Origin: Odontocerum albicorne
Lineage: Eukaryota; Arthropoda; Insecta; Trichoptera; Odontoceridae
Assembly (NCBI GenBank): GCA_949825065.1
Contig: OX463855.1
Coordinates: 39,194,301 to 39,258,300, forward strand
Direction of reading: 5' to 3'
Length of the DNA stretch: 64,000 bases
Of the stretch, positions 31,691 through 42,439 are shown piece by piece. Made by a program: the position numbers and the translations under genes. Every line of letters begins with the position of its first letter. Position 1 is the first letter of the stretch. The notes beneath the pieces are model-generated. The model did not search any database. It had not been told where the DNA came from and worked only from the letters and a program-made list of their open reading frames with translations.

Positions 31691-31924
31691 GAATAACTAA
31701 ATATCTTAAAACTATAAGAAAGATTTGAAATATAACTTCATTGAATTTCTACTAGTTTTTAATTGTGTAAAATCTGTAATTTTTACATACAGATCTAATT
31801 CTATGAGAAGATAAGAGATCCACTCCGTATAAATCTGTTCCTCCTTTTTGGAGTCTGGGGCATTGAGAATATAAAACATTTCGGTGAGAAAATCTTTCAA
31901 CGTACATATATTATATATCATCAT

Positions 31925-33040
31925 ACCATTTCCGAGTAGAGGTAAGCAAAGAGAGATCTAGACTTTCCTATTGCGATATACATAATTCACTTTTTCTACA
32001 TCCATATACCTTCTCGTATACGAGGCGTATCCAGAAAGTAAGTGTACTGAGGCTCTCACGACCGGATGGATTTTATTTTCGACATGTTGGCTACACTTCC
32101 GTGTAGCCTGACCCTTCCCCTCCGCAACGAGACCGGTTCGAGGTCAGTACGTTGAGAAGTGTCGACGCGACAACACGTTTCGTGAGAAATGTCAAACCAA
32201 TCTCCCGCCAAGTGCGAAATTTTGTAAAAAGGCAAGAGTTTTTGAGGCGCTGCAAACACCATGGAGATGAATTTCTCCGCTCCATCGTTACTGGAGATGA
32301 AACTTGGGTTGCACACTACACGCCTGAAACCAAAATGCAGTCTCAACAGTGGCGTCACACCTCTTCACCCTCCGCCAAAAAGTTCAAAACCACAATTTCA
32401 GCCAAGAAAATCATGGCATCCGTGTTTTGGGACTGTCAAGGCATAATTTTAATTGAATATATGCCTCAAGGGGAGACCATCAACTCTGCAAGATACTGTG
32501 AGACCCTAAAAAAATTGCGGAGGGCGATTCAGAACAAGAGGAGAGGCATGCTGACAAAGGGAGTCTGCCTGCTGCACGACAATGCAAGACCACACACGGC
32601 CAACGCCACGAAGAAACTGCTCGCCTCGTCTAAATGGGATGTCCTGAACCATCCCGCGTATTCCCCTGACCTAGCACCTTCAGATTACTATCTCTTTACC
32701 TCCCTGAAGCTGCACATGGGTGGAAAAAGGTTTTCAACCGACGAGGAGGTGAATGAGGAGGTGGAGAAGTGGACGGAGGGGTTGGCGGGAAACTACTTCG
32801 AGGAAGGCATCAAAAAGTTGATACCCTGCTTCACCACCTGCATTGAGAGGAATGGCGACTATGTCGAAAAATAGCTTACGGTAACCACGTAATTTTTTTG
32901 TTTAAATAAAAAAAATTGTAACCTACAAAAATTCAGTACACTTACTTTCTGGATATGTCTCGTAATTTCTATGATTTCTCTCTCTTCTTATACTTTTTTC
33001 TTTCAAAATATAATTCACTTGATCCAACCTTACTTTTCTT
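31925..33040 (-). mobile_element. LINE relic split by mariner copy 2
   Basis: Sequence left of 32018 and right of 32965 (CTATTGCGATATACATAATT...; AATTCACTTGATCCAACC) lines up with other minus-strand LINE tails at 36830 and 43470. The mariner at 32021-32962 sits between them at a TA. Confidence 0.45.
32021..32962 (+). mobile_element. mariner family A, copy 2 (N-terminal deletion)
   Basis: Ends CGAGGCGTATCCAGAAAGTA and its inverse, with TA on both sides. The internal deletion joins GTGCGAAAT of the start region to TTTGTAAAAAG, removing the DNA-binding domain. Copy 4 has the same junction, so they share an ancestor derivative. The remaining frame (32152-32874, 240 residues) is open and keeps all three catalytic aspartates: VTGDETWVAHYTPETK, LLHDNARPHTA and YSPDLAPSDYY. 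The reading frame from the original start codon is shifted by the deletion. Confidence 0.93.
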
Positions 33041-33047
33041 AGGCTAA

Positions 33048-33257
33048 GGCCACACCAAAGTGCTTCGTGGCTAATAGACTAGGTGACTTCATGCTTGGCC
33101 ACACCAAAGTGCTTCGCACAAATTCATTTGACATTTGGGAGCGGTTGTTCTCGTTTTTCTTGAATATTTTTATAGCCCAATATAATTTTTCTCTCTTTTT
33201 AATACCTTTTGATATATTCGGACATATTGAAATGCGGAGATAATATCGTTTTCGGCC
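33048..33257. mobile_element. Harbinger-like short element, copy 2
   Basis: Begins GGCCACACCAAAGTGCTTCG, which is repeated in tandem fashion at about 33100, and ends TTTTCGGCC. The same motifs occur at the right end of the element at 3567-4109. The flanks (TAA left, TCA right) do not give a clean target duplication. Confidence 0.5.
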
Positions 33258-33419
33258 TCAGTAATCAAGCTTTCAGGTATAGAACCACTGGTGTAGACAC
33301 GGAATTCGCGGTTCGTCATTGAATGTATTAGTAACACTACCGTACCGACACAAAAAACTCATACAAGTACTCAGCGAAACAGAGTGTTCTTAGCTAACAA
33401 ACTCTTTTACCAGACAAGA

Positions 33420-33530
33420 TCAATTTTTTTAATTTTTGGTTCCATGAGGAATCAAATCAAAATCCCCAAATAGAAGTCAATATCATATCAACTGGGTCAC
33501 AGAGGTCATCTAACCTGATGAAAGAGCAAC
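33420..33530 (-). repeat. tRNA-derived SINE (family S2), head
   Basis: The minus strand starts GACCTCTGTGACCCAGTTGA with TTTTGATTTGATTCC about 45 bp later, as in the copy in IFT54 intron 5. Confidence 0.4.
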
Positions 33531-33741
33531 TATGAAAATTTGTTTTTAAAAGAATGACATTTGAAACTTTTTTCATGCCAAGGAAGGTTCTGGAATTGCA
33601 ATTATCTATTGATGCGTTCAACTCATATTTTTCTGTAAATTGTATAAAAAAAATTTATCGTACAGCAATATATGAAATTCGTTTATATTGTTCACAAAAA
33701 TATAGAAACCTATCGATAAATACACATTTTAAGACAGTTAA

Positions 33742-34350
33742 CCCTTACAGGCTTAGTGGTACACGTTATGTACCACCTTTTTTTGACACTGTACTACACA
33801 GTGGTATACGCAATGTACCACTTATTAAACCTCTCTCTATTGCTACACGAACGCTTAGATTATGTGCCACTTCGTATAATATAATTCTTATGACTCCTAT
33901 CCGCACAGCTGCAGGACTGGTCCTGTTCAAATGCATTTAACTTCTAATATTATTGACAGTTAGTTGTCCTTGGTATGCCAATATGTGTGTATAAAAGAAA
34001 ACGTTATATATTTGTATTAAATTTTAATAAAAAATTGTTGTGTTGTAATAAAATTGACTTCAGTAATTGTGGTAAATTTATATTTAGGTTAAAAATTCAT
34101 TTTACTTGGATGTATTTCGGCATTATTTGGTGGTACATTAGAAGTACCAGTGGAAATATGGACTAGTGGTACATAAGTTGTACCACCTCACCGGGAGTTC
34201 CTTGACCTACCGAGGAAGCGGAAATATGTTAATTTAGCATTTGTATGTATCATTTTTCAAACACATTAAAAAAAATAATGAGAAACTTGACTTTTTATTT
34301 TTTGTGCAGCCTGAGTAAAAATAAGTGAAGTTTACCTGTGCCTGTAAGGG
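33742..34350. mobile_element. TTAA-flanked element with CCCTTACAGGC inverted ends
   Basis: Perfect 11-bp ends CCCTTACAGGC and GCCTGTAAGGG, with TTAA on both sides (33738-33741, 34351-34354), a piggyBac-type signature. The interior carries at least six GTGGTACA/TGTACCAC motifs in both orientations. No transposase. Confidence 0.7.
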
Positions 34351-34511
34351 TTAAATAAATTAAAATCTTTATTTATGTGTACATCATATTGATAGGCTAG
34401 TATCAAAGGGAAATAAGTTCATAAATCAATAAAATTAGTTAGTATCAAAACAAATATTGATTAGTAAGAAGATTTAAGTCCTAATTTGTAACATACTGTT
34501 ATATTTATTTA

Positions 34512-35348
34512 CCGTATTGGCTCGACTATAAGGCGGGCGACCCTGATTATAAAGCAACCTCTATTTTTTAATCTGCTTTTTGGAGAAAAAAACATTTCCC
34601 TCACCATTATAATTTCTTCGTTCAAGTTGTACGTCGCCGCAAACTCAACCCATATCGAACCATCATTCGCCTGCACCAACCCATGCTGGCTTTAAAATTG
34701 TCTTCTGGTATATTTTCGTTTCTTGCAATTTCGCGAGCTTTCAACTGCAATGCTTTTCTTGTTATGGGAACCCCTCTCGCGTATTTCCATGACGTAGTCT
34801 GCTACGTCCTGTCAATCGATTCAAATCCTCCTATCTTAGGCCCCCGGAATGCTTTTCTTCTTGAGGAATGTGCATTCATTAAACGTATTCGAATGTGCAT
34901 TCATTAATTCGTTCTTGTAAACGCCAACGTCTAACATTATTTTCCGTGATACCAAATTGTTTGACAGCCGCACAGTTGTTGTTTGTTTCTGCAGCACGCA
35001 ACACCATAACCTTAAAATTGGAATCATAGCTTCTGCGTATTCGTCAATTTTTTGGAGCTCCTCGTCTTTCAATATGGTCAGTCATAATATTTTTTTATGT
35101 AACAAAGATGCAAAACGAAGCACAGTACAAAAAAAACACCTCAAAAACTGTCAGAAATGACTACGCACAGGCTATGTGTAAACAATGACGCCTTTTGAAC
35201 GCTCTCATTACAATGTTGCCATTTCGCTAATCGCGAGTAGTGAATTTATTGTTACCCACTATGTTTGTGACTCGAATATAAGGCGACCCCCCTATTTACG
35301 TGTCGCCTTTTTAAATAAAAACCTCGCCTTATAGTCGGGCTAATATGC
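34512..35348 (-). mobile_element. pogo/Tigger-like element, deletion derivative keeping the DNA-binding half
   Basis: The left end CCGTATTGGCTCGACTATAA and the right end (reverse complement GCATATTAGCCCGACTATAA) are imperfect inverted repeats with TA on both sides. The 837-bp element resembles the one at 12273-13113 in size but keeps the opposite half of the transposase gene. Confidence 0.75.
34590..35082 (-). pseudogene. pogo/Tigger-type transposase, N-terminal DNA-binding half
   Basis: In successive frames the minus strand reads RIRRSYDSNFKVMVLRAAET, then NNNCAAVKQFGITENNVRRW, a Psq/CENP-B-type helix-turn-helix. It continues AFRGPKIGGFESID, PITRKALQLKAREIARNENI, and FKASMGWCRRMMVRYGLSLR, the second CENP-B-like helical domain. 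Stops and frameshifts interrupt it. The DDE catalytic domain is absent. Confidence 0.75.
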
Positions 35349-35688
35349 TAATCTTCATTTTTCTTGTGAAATAAATAAAATAACATACACGCATATCATC
35401 ACACTATTCCCTGTCGGGCAGGCAGAGAGGAAAAAGTGCCAGACTTTCTTATCGTGACACACTTCCGCCTCATCTAAATCCACACACCTCGTACAACTCT
35501 TACGATTTCCCTGACTTTTTACATTTCCTTCTTTAAAAATATCGTACATTTGATCCAACAATAATATTAAAAGAATAACATATATAACGTCGTGCAGAGA
35601 GCAAACTCTCAAGGGTGAAATCCACGGTTTTCCTCTACCACACCTTCCACTCACATTTGATCTGTATATTTGTTAGTATTTCTTCATT

Positions 35689-35941
35689 ATACTATATACA
35701 GTTAAGGCATTAACATTGTGGAAGTTTAAAGACATTGTAATTTGTTTTATCAAACACTGTTTATTTCACTTTTTGTAACGGCTTTAACGGCTACCGGTTT
35801 CAAGGCTTTCTCCTCATCATCAGGGGAGCACAAAGAAGACTTCTTTGTGCTCCCCTGATGATGAGGTGTAAGCCTTGAAGCCGGTAGGGTTGTACTGTTA
35901 CAAAAAGTGAAATTAACAGTGTTTGATAAAACAAATTACAA
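35689..35941 (+). mobile_element. Penelope-like foldback, copy D, with 12-bp target duplication
   Basis: TATTTCTTCATT lies at both 35677-35688 and 35942-35953. It has the one-sided tail (CAGTTAAGGCATTAACATTG), an arm and an inverted arm. It interrupts a LINE relic, which confirms the element boundaries. Confidence 0.8.
35855..35884 (+). ncRNA. hammerhead-like core in copy D
   Basis: CTGATGA, T, GAGGT-GTAA-GCCTT, GAAG, CCGG. The loop changes from GAAA to GTAA, still a GNRA form. The GAAA half of the core has become GAAG. Confidence 0.35.
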
Positions 35942-36177
35942 TATTTCTTCATTCTTTCGTTATACATGCCCAAAATATCTCAGAGCGCTCTTCCTCATCT
36001 TACTGAACACATCAGCCTGAAGTGACACGGATTCTAATCACTAATCACTTGATTCCGTATTCTGTCATACATTGTCATTCCATGTATTATTTAGTGCATG
36101 TAGCGTATAGCATTTATTCGGCTCCCTTCAGTGTTTTTTCATGTCCATGTTTCATTTCCATACATTAAAGTTGGTAC

Positions 36178-36757
36178 TATACTAAAGAAAATGTAGCATG
36201 GTCCCTGTGACGTTTCACAAATTTCTCCCAATTCCCTTGTAACGACGTTCAGTAATTTTAATTATTTTATCAACTTTAATATAAGTCTCGACTCTAACAA
36301 ATAGCAAGTTATTTAGGTAAATACGAGTACATTACATAAAACTAACAATAATGACAAATTAATAAATCTTGTTACAAATTAGCAAAAATGTGGCAGTTTG
36401 TTAAAATAAAATAATATTTGGTGACGTTTGTCAAAAGTCACTACATAAGTCTGCATTGGCTAGGGATAGGGTATACAATAATTGGATTTTCGATTTTTTT
36501 TACACATAAAATTAAATGTTCATAATTAGTATTAATTCATTGTGGATCTTGGCCTTTTTAAAGATAGATACAAACCATACAACACATTAGAAAGTCAGTA
36601 TAATGAAAATTAGGAATTAAAACGTCAGTTTAGAGAAAAACAATTTTTCGATTTATAAAAACTATTCGCTTTGTAAAAAAAAAACAATTTTACCCCACCC
36701 CTTTGAGACATGACATTTCAAACGTCACAGGGACCATGCTACATTTTCTTGAGTATA
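36178..36757. mobile_element. terminal-inverted-repeat element, family E copy 2
   Basis: Ends TATACTAAAGAAAATGTAGC and, inverted, TATACTCAAGAAAATGTAGC, continuing into ATGGTCCCTGTGACGTTT. 580 bp, no coding capacity. Inserted into a LINE relic. Confidence 0.75.
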
Positions 36758-36829
36758 GAATACTACTATTATCTTAGCAAATTATGATCCACAACAGTTT
36801 TGTACTATAGTCATATATACATACCCGTA

Positions 36830-36990
36830 TCATCACGCTGTATCCCTCGCAGATAACACAACTTTCGTCTCCTCCACATTCATACAACTTGTACAATCAT
36901 ATATTATTCATATTTCTCACTTTACCTTCTTTCAAAATCTGGTCCATTTGGTCCAGTCATGTTTTCTACTGTAGTACATCGCAGAATTGT
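36830..36990 (-). repeat. LINE tail relic
   Basis: Matches other minus-strand tails: CATTCATACAACTTGTACAA and CTTCTTTCAAAATCTGGTCC-like text recur at 43550-43610 and 52540-52580. Non-coding now. Confidence 0.4.
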
Positions 36991-36997
36991 CTATTAA

Positions 36998-37512
36998 CCC
37001 TTTAACGAGCATAAGCAGAAATCGGTTGCATATGCGACCACCCTTATGGTTATACTTATAAGGATTAATTTCCTTAATGAAACGTTTTTAAGTAACACAA
37101 ATGTCAAATTGGCAAATGTAGTGGACGGGCAGAGGTCTTATTTAAGACGGATCGTCGTGAAGTTAGCTGCATGTTCAGTAGCAACGATCTAAACATCCGG
37201 TCAATTCATTGTCAAATATGTAAATAGGTATTATAAATAAATCACCATTCATTATATCTCATATAAGAATTGTATTTCCTAAGACAACCTAAACTGAGAT
37301 ATTATTACCTAAACATTCATTGGTCACTTTTGCGGCCACTGACATGACTCCTGAAATGGGCACAGGTCTCATATGCGACCGCCTCATTTCAAATTTTTTT
37401 TTTCTTTAAAACACATTTTCGAAGACATAAAGTTGATTTGATACACATAATAATGATTTATTCAACACAAAACTAAAGTTCTCAAAAATAAAAACTTGCC
37501 CTATAAAGAGTT
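36998..37512. mobile_element. possible TTAA-flanked element
   Basis: TTAACCCTTTAACGAG at the left and CTATAAAGAGTTAA at the right are weak inverted ends flanked by TTAA. Inner GCATATGCGACC and CATATGCGACCG occur near both ends. No transposase. Confidence 0.4.
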
Positions 37513-37514
37513 AA

Positions 37515-38590
37515 TAAAACAGTATGGTGCAAAGTGGATTAAAACTTTTGTTGAATTGTTCGTATGAAAATAAATAACGTACGCAAAAATCAATATTTTA
37601 CAACTAAAAATGTTGATTTCATATAAATATTAGATATTAATATTGATTTAGTTAAAACAATGATTTCGGAATAATTTCCCTTATATCATCGGCAATCACT
37701 GCAACTTTTCTGTGTAATCATCATGTCGAGGGTGGAAATGGCATATTCAACAAACACATACACTCATTTTCTTTTTCGTTTAATTAATTTAATGTTAAAA
37801 TGTCTTTTCTCTCCCATTGTGGTTGTAATGGTCAAATTATCATCTCACTGATTTAAAAATAAACATAAATATTTATACCAATCTTAGATTGCACTGCTTA
37901 CATATATACATTTACGGGCTTATTTTTTTAAACTGATTTCACTGTCAAACAGCTAAAGTAAATTAATCTTCACTTGTTTTATGTCACTGGGATATGAAAT
38001 AATCAAACGTCACTGGGATATGGAAAGAAGTAAAATTTGCCGGGATCAATAAATATATGGGACATGCAATATATTTTAACTGGTATTAGGTAAAAGTATT
38101 TTTATAGTCTCAGGTCAGTCTATGTTGCTATATATGACATAACTTAAACACTATCGTTGACGCTACACCCTCTTTTTTGATTAAATCTGGTGACAAATAT
38201 TTATGTTGCTTCCTTAGTATGTATATTCATATTTACATGTTTCCAGTTTGGGATATTGCTTTTTTAGCAATAAGTCTTAGGAATATGGCATAAATCAAAC
38301 ATCTTTTCTGATAGTAACCATACTTAAAATGTTAACTGAAAATTACCACTACAAATGTGTTTCGTACAGTTACTTTTAAGACATTTTGTAATTAGTCCCA
38401 CTGTTTTTGTGTTCAATTCTTGTGTTAGATGAGATCTTCCATATCAAAATACAAACAACGTTGCCTCTTTCAATAATGTCGTCATTTTCAATTAATATAA
38501 ATATAATTTGGAGGTGTGCGGGTGGTGATCACAAAATATTTATAACCACAAAGAGTAAGTCTCTCCAAGAAATTGACACAGAAAATACAA
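37515..38590. other. AT-rich intergenic DNA, no recognisable feature
   Basis: Downstream flank of the ZAD gene. No coding or repeat signal was identified. Confidence 0.4.
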
Positions 38591-38592
38591 AA

Positions 38593-38983
38593 CTAGTTTC
38601 TTTTCTTCTTTTTGGGAGTGTGTCTTGTTTCGCGCGGTTCTAGGAGACGTTGTCTTACGCGTTCTATTTGTAACATTAATCTGTGTTGGCCCTCTAGTCT
38701 TTGCAAGCATACTTTACATATAGTCTTTGGTAATGGGTCAGTGTGCGATACCTGGAAAACAAATCCCAATTTAATGTTTCATTAGCTAAAAAAACAAAAA
38801 TATATTCAGGTAGATGAAGATTTTTTTGGTGTTACTTACATCAACAGGGAGATATTTGTTAATTTTTTCGGATAATCCAAGTCTTTGGCCCTCGTCGCCG
38901 TAAATGTGAATAACAACTTTGTGCATTTCAGAACATAGTCTGCATATAAATCCTGTCAACATTGCTTTATCGATACTACCCAT
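38593..38983 (-). CDS. ZAD-domain-only zinc-finger protein, two exons
   Basis: Exon 1 is 38983-38840 and exon 2 is 38751-38593. The intron is 88 bp (GAT|GTAAGT ... CCAG|G), phase 0. The product is 100 residues. CRLC at residues 14-17 and CKVC at residues 60-63 give the C-x2-C ... C-x2-C pattern of the ZAD (zinc-finger-associated) domain, with the usual spacing (GFICRLCSEM; LPKTICKVCLQRLEGQHRLM). A short basic tail (TPKKKKRN) could act in nuclear localisation. ZAD domains mediate dimerisation and normally precede C2H2 fingers; none are found here before the stop. It may be a genuine ZAD-only protein or a truncated family member. The short intact frame with correct splice sites argues for a real gene. 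Confidence 0.82.
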
Positions 38984-40352
38984 ATTGTGATTTTTTATTG
39001 AAACAGGTCTATAACAACGAGAAAATTAGATATGACACCAATAATAACAAAAAAATATATACATACGAAACTTCACTGTTCACTCACTGTGACAAATTTT
39101 TTTTTCAATGGTGCTGCCAGTAGAAACAAGTTAAAACTCTTTAAAAAAGAGTAAGCTTTTGAGTTATTGACCACAGACTTTTAATAAAGGATATTGTTAG
39201 AGTAAGTTGATTTATTTTATTTTATAAAAATATCGATATGCTTTCAATTTCCGAAGAAAAATTATTCATTCAAATACTTTTTCTTCAACTACGAAGTGTG
39301 TTTTTCCATTATCTCCCCTCCAGTTTCCCAGCCACAAAAACATTGTTATACATTTTCTTTCTTTCTATTGTTGTATTTTATGTTATTCTTCTTTACGCAT
39401 TTAAATTTATAAGTTACTCAATACTTGTCCAGCCCCTGTGTCTTGATCGGCAAAATGCCTGTCTGTCAACCAGGGGGTTTCGGTTTTGATGCCATTAAAA
39501 AGAGTATTATTTAATTTTTCCTTTACATGCTTTTTAATATCGTTTTGTACGGCTTCCGTAAGAAGGCGTCAACTATGGCAGCTAAAGCTTCTTGTATTTC
39601 TCAATATTCTCATTTCTACAATTTTACCATATTTTGAATCCTTTTCAGGGTGTTCTTATTTATATCTTGAAAAAATACTTGAAAATTTGATATTCCCCCC
39701 AAAACTTATTCAGTTAATTTGCAACATTATCACGACAAAACCAATATCATGGAGGTTCCTTGCGAAATATTGGAGCGCAGGTTATTAAAGGCTTACCTCA
39801 ATATTCAGTCCTTAGTCCGCTATTTACATTTATTAATATTTACAAAAGTGATCTAGGTCTGGTAATTCTTCCAAAGAGAATCGCCCATTTTTTGCTGATA
39901 ACATACTTAAGACTTTGCTGACAACATGCCAAAGTTAAACAAGGGTTTAAATCATTAAAAACAATTGGTTGTTTGAGAATTGAATGAATCTGTTAGCATC
40001 CTAAACCAAGATAGTTACATTCATGCGTAATAGGAAAAATCAACCATTTTTAATTAAATATGGTAATGAAAATTATGAAGTTGTCAAAAAATGTATTTAT
40101 TGTTTTGGTGCTAGATCATAAATTATCTTGGTCCTTTCATGTTGAACAAAATTCTACCAAATTTGAAAATGGTCTTAATATGACGCAATCAATTTCAAGA
40201 GCATGGTGGAGATCTCACCCAATCACTTTGAAACGAATGTACAATGTATTATTAATAGCTAAGACATTAACATTGTGCAGGTTTAAAGACCTTTAAATAA
40301 GAGTTTTATGTTCGAACTAGTGTTGACATACACATTTCTCCGACAGAAGTGT

Positions 40353-41478
40353 ATATAAGATGTCACGTAACTCGACGTCAAGCCGGTATCGAGGAAAAGG
40401 CCAGCTTATGACGGTTCAGAGTTTAAAAAAAACTTGCAAAAGCCTTATATTTTTCGAGTTATAGGCATTTTATTGAAAATTGTGAAAGTAGCTACCCTGC
40501 GCCAAATGTTAATATGCTGTGACTACAAATTGCCATATTTTATGATTTTCATGGTTGTATCGCAATACTAGATAGCCCTGCTATTAGTCGGAGTCCGATA
40601 TAAAACAAAAAAAAACCTTCACGTTCGAAAAAAAAATTGGTTTTGTCCGATCATAAAAATTAATATTTTTTATCTGCTAACTTTAACTCATCATACTGTA
40701 AAAATAATGTACTACGCGAACCACGCAAGTTACATCAAAAGATGACCTGTTTAGACAGGATTTCAAAACATTACAATACGTACCTACTACTCCTTTAAAA
40801 ATAATAAAAAAATACTGTATTTAATGATGACACTTTTCAATGTAGCGTCATATTAACGTATGTCGAATGGTGACTATCTGTCTCACTGTAGTTCATGTCA
40901 AATTGCGAGACTTACTATCTTACTCTAACTCGTTCATGCGCTGTATCGTTTGTCTCGCTCAAACGTATTGAATTTGATCTTTTATTATTGAAAAGCGTTA
41001 TCATTGTACATAAATGATTTTTTTAAAATTATTTTTAAAAAAGTATTAGATATGTATTGTACTATTTTGAAATCCTGTCTAAACAGGCCATCTTTTGATG
41101 TAACTTGTGTGGTTCGCGTAGTACATTATTTTTACAGTGTGATGAGTTAAAGTTAGCTGATAAAAAAAAATATTTTTATGATCGGACAAAAACAATTTTT
41201 TTTCGAACGCGAAGTTTTTTTTTGTTTTATATTGGACTCCGACTAATAGCAGGGCTATCTAGAATTGCGATACAACCATGAAAATCATAAAATATGGCAA
41301 GTTGTAGTCACAGCATATAAACATTTGGCGCAGGGTAGCTACTTTCACAATTTTCAAAGAAATACCTATAACTCGAAAAGTATAAGGCTTTTACAAGAAT
41401 TTTTTTTAACTCTGAACCGTCATAAGCTGGCCTTTTCCTCGATACCGGCTTGACGTCGAGTTACGGGACACCCTGTAT
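40353..41478. mobile_element. 1.1-kb foldback element with inverted arms of about 450 bp
   Basis: The left arm (about 40353-40805) and right arm (about 41025-41478) are near-identical inverted copies, for example GTAACTCGACGTCAAGCCGG at the left and its inverse at the right. The loop is about 220 bp. The right end shows ACACCCTGTAT, its inverse ATACAGGGTGTCCCG being a frequent TE end style in insects. No ORF. The target duplication is unclear. Confidence 0.75.
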
Positions 41479-41522
41479 GTTAGTACCAGTTCGAACAAAT
41501 TTCAGTTTTGTTTGTGCTCCTC

Positions 41523-41552
41523 CTGATGATGAGGTGAACACCTTGAAACCGG
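41523..41552 (+). ncRNA. hammerhead-like core in copy E
   Basis: CTGATGA, T, GAGGT-GAAC-ACCTT, GAAA, CCGG. The hairpin pairs fully (AGGT with ACCT), with a matched change relative to copy A. Confidence 0.4.
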
Positions 41553-42128
41553 TAGGGTTAAACCGTCACATAAAGTGGAATAAACAGTGTTCGATAAAAC
41601 AAATTAGAATGTACAATGCTTTGATTTGAAGTCACCTCGAATACAATACACTCTTCTTCGATCTTTTATCTGAATATTTGGACAAGAAACTTGAGATCAT
41701 CCAATCCAAAACACCAAGAATTATACTAGGTGCAATGAAATCCTCTCCTATCAATATTCCCCAAGACGAACGTGTAGAACTTTCATTATACGCATATCAG
41801 AAGATAACGGATAAATTTCTCCAAACGAATAAATTTCTCTTTAAAGCTTACTCACGCCATCCGATGATGGCGAATAATATGTATAATCATTTCACATTGG
41901 CGAAAATCAAAGCCCTTGATAGCCCGATGTGCGGGTGTGATCTGGAGGAGGATATACTCGATCACAACTTTTTAACTGTTCAAAGAACTCATCCTCGAGC
42001 AACGTGTACAATCCTCTTCTTAAAATTATTCACTGTTACCCTTTCAATATTGCATATCTTTTGTCCCTTAAAAATCCAAACGTTTTAGTTGTATTTTCAC
42101 AATTTATTCGCGATAAAATTAATATCTA

Positions 42129-42240
42129 CGAGGTAGTTTGAAAAGTTCGATTCATTTCCGTGAGATAGCGCCACAATGAATTAAGTGATTCGCTGCTGGC
42201 AAGTATCATTTTTCAAGCTGCCTCAAGTGACTTCTGAGAG
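42129..42240 (+). repeat. possible mariner terminal fragment
   Basis: Follows a TA with CGAGGTAGTTTGAAAAGTTC, a common look for mariner ends, but no opposite end or transposase was found. Confidence 0.3.
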
Positions 42241-42439
42241 TGGCAACAGAGAAAATAAATAGTTGGCAGGGTGCCCATTGGTGGGACAGGATGACGTTTC
42301 CACTGGAACTTTGAAGATCCTTTTTTTTGTGTTGGGCTGTTAATTTTTTGTTTTTGCACAGGAACCACCTGTGTCTCCTCGCTGGATGATATTATTGTTA
42401 AAGCAGGCAATAATTATCTGGTGCGGTGGGACAAGGATT

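Larger units (their letters stand above)
35355..36830 (-). mobile_element. LINE relic split by a Penelope-like copy and a family E element
   Basis: The right-most 3' coding end at 35355-35654 reads LLDQMYDIFKEGNVKSQGNR, CVDLDEAEVCHDKKVWHFFL and SACPTGN, the conserved tail of this LINE group ('DEA..VC.DR..WR...SAYP.G'). Upstream LINE sequence continues at 35954-36177 and after 36757. The interruptions are copy D (35689-35941) and family E copy 2 (36178-36757). Confidence 0.6.
40247..41606 (+). mobile_element. Penelope-like foldback, copy E, carrying a nested foldback
   Basis: GAATGTACAATG lies on both sides (40235-40246; 41607-41618) within the jockey-like LINE, whose coding sequence resumes after it. 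The left tail TAAGACATTAACATTGTGCA and the right arm with hammerhead-like motif are family features. The middle is replaced by the 1.1-kb foldback at 40353-41478. Confidence 0.7.
39540..42090 (+). mobile_element. jockey-like LINE relic, interrupted
   Basis: Broken RT motifs in order: LLVFLNILIS...FESF (palm start), KLIQLICNIITTK, GLPQYSVLSPLF (the GLPQGSVLSPLLF box), FLGV-type LVLDHKLSWSFHV, then SISRAWWRSHPITLKRMYN. After an insertion of 1360 bp the frame family continues with KKLEIIQSKTPRIILGAMKS. Order and motifs suit the jockey group. Stops are frequent. Confidence 0.7.

Noticed and set aside
31712..31924. 70-codon minus-strand frame with a protein-like composition (DFLTEMFYILNAPDSKKEE)
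   Set aside because: No recognised family, no partner exons, and it lies between a LINE relic and a mariner; could be an exon but unsupported.
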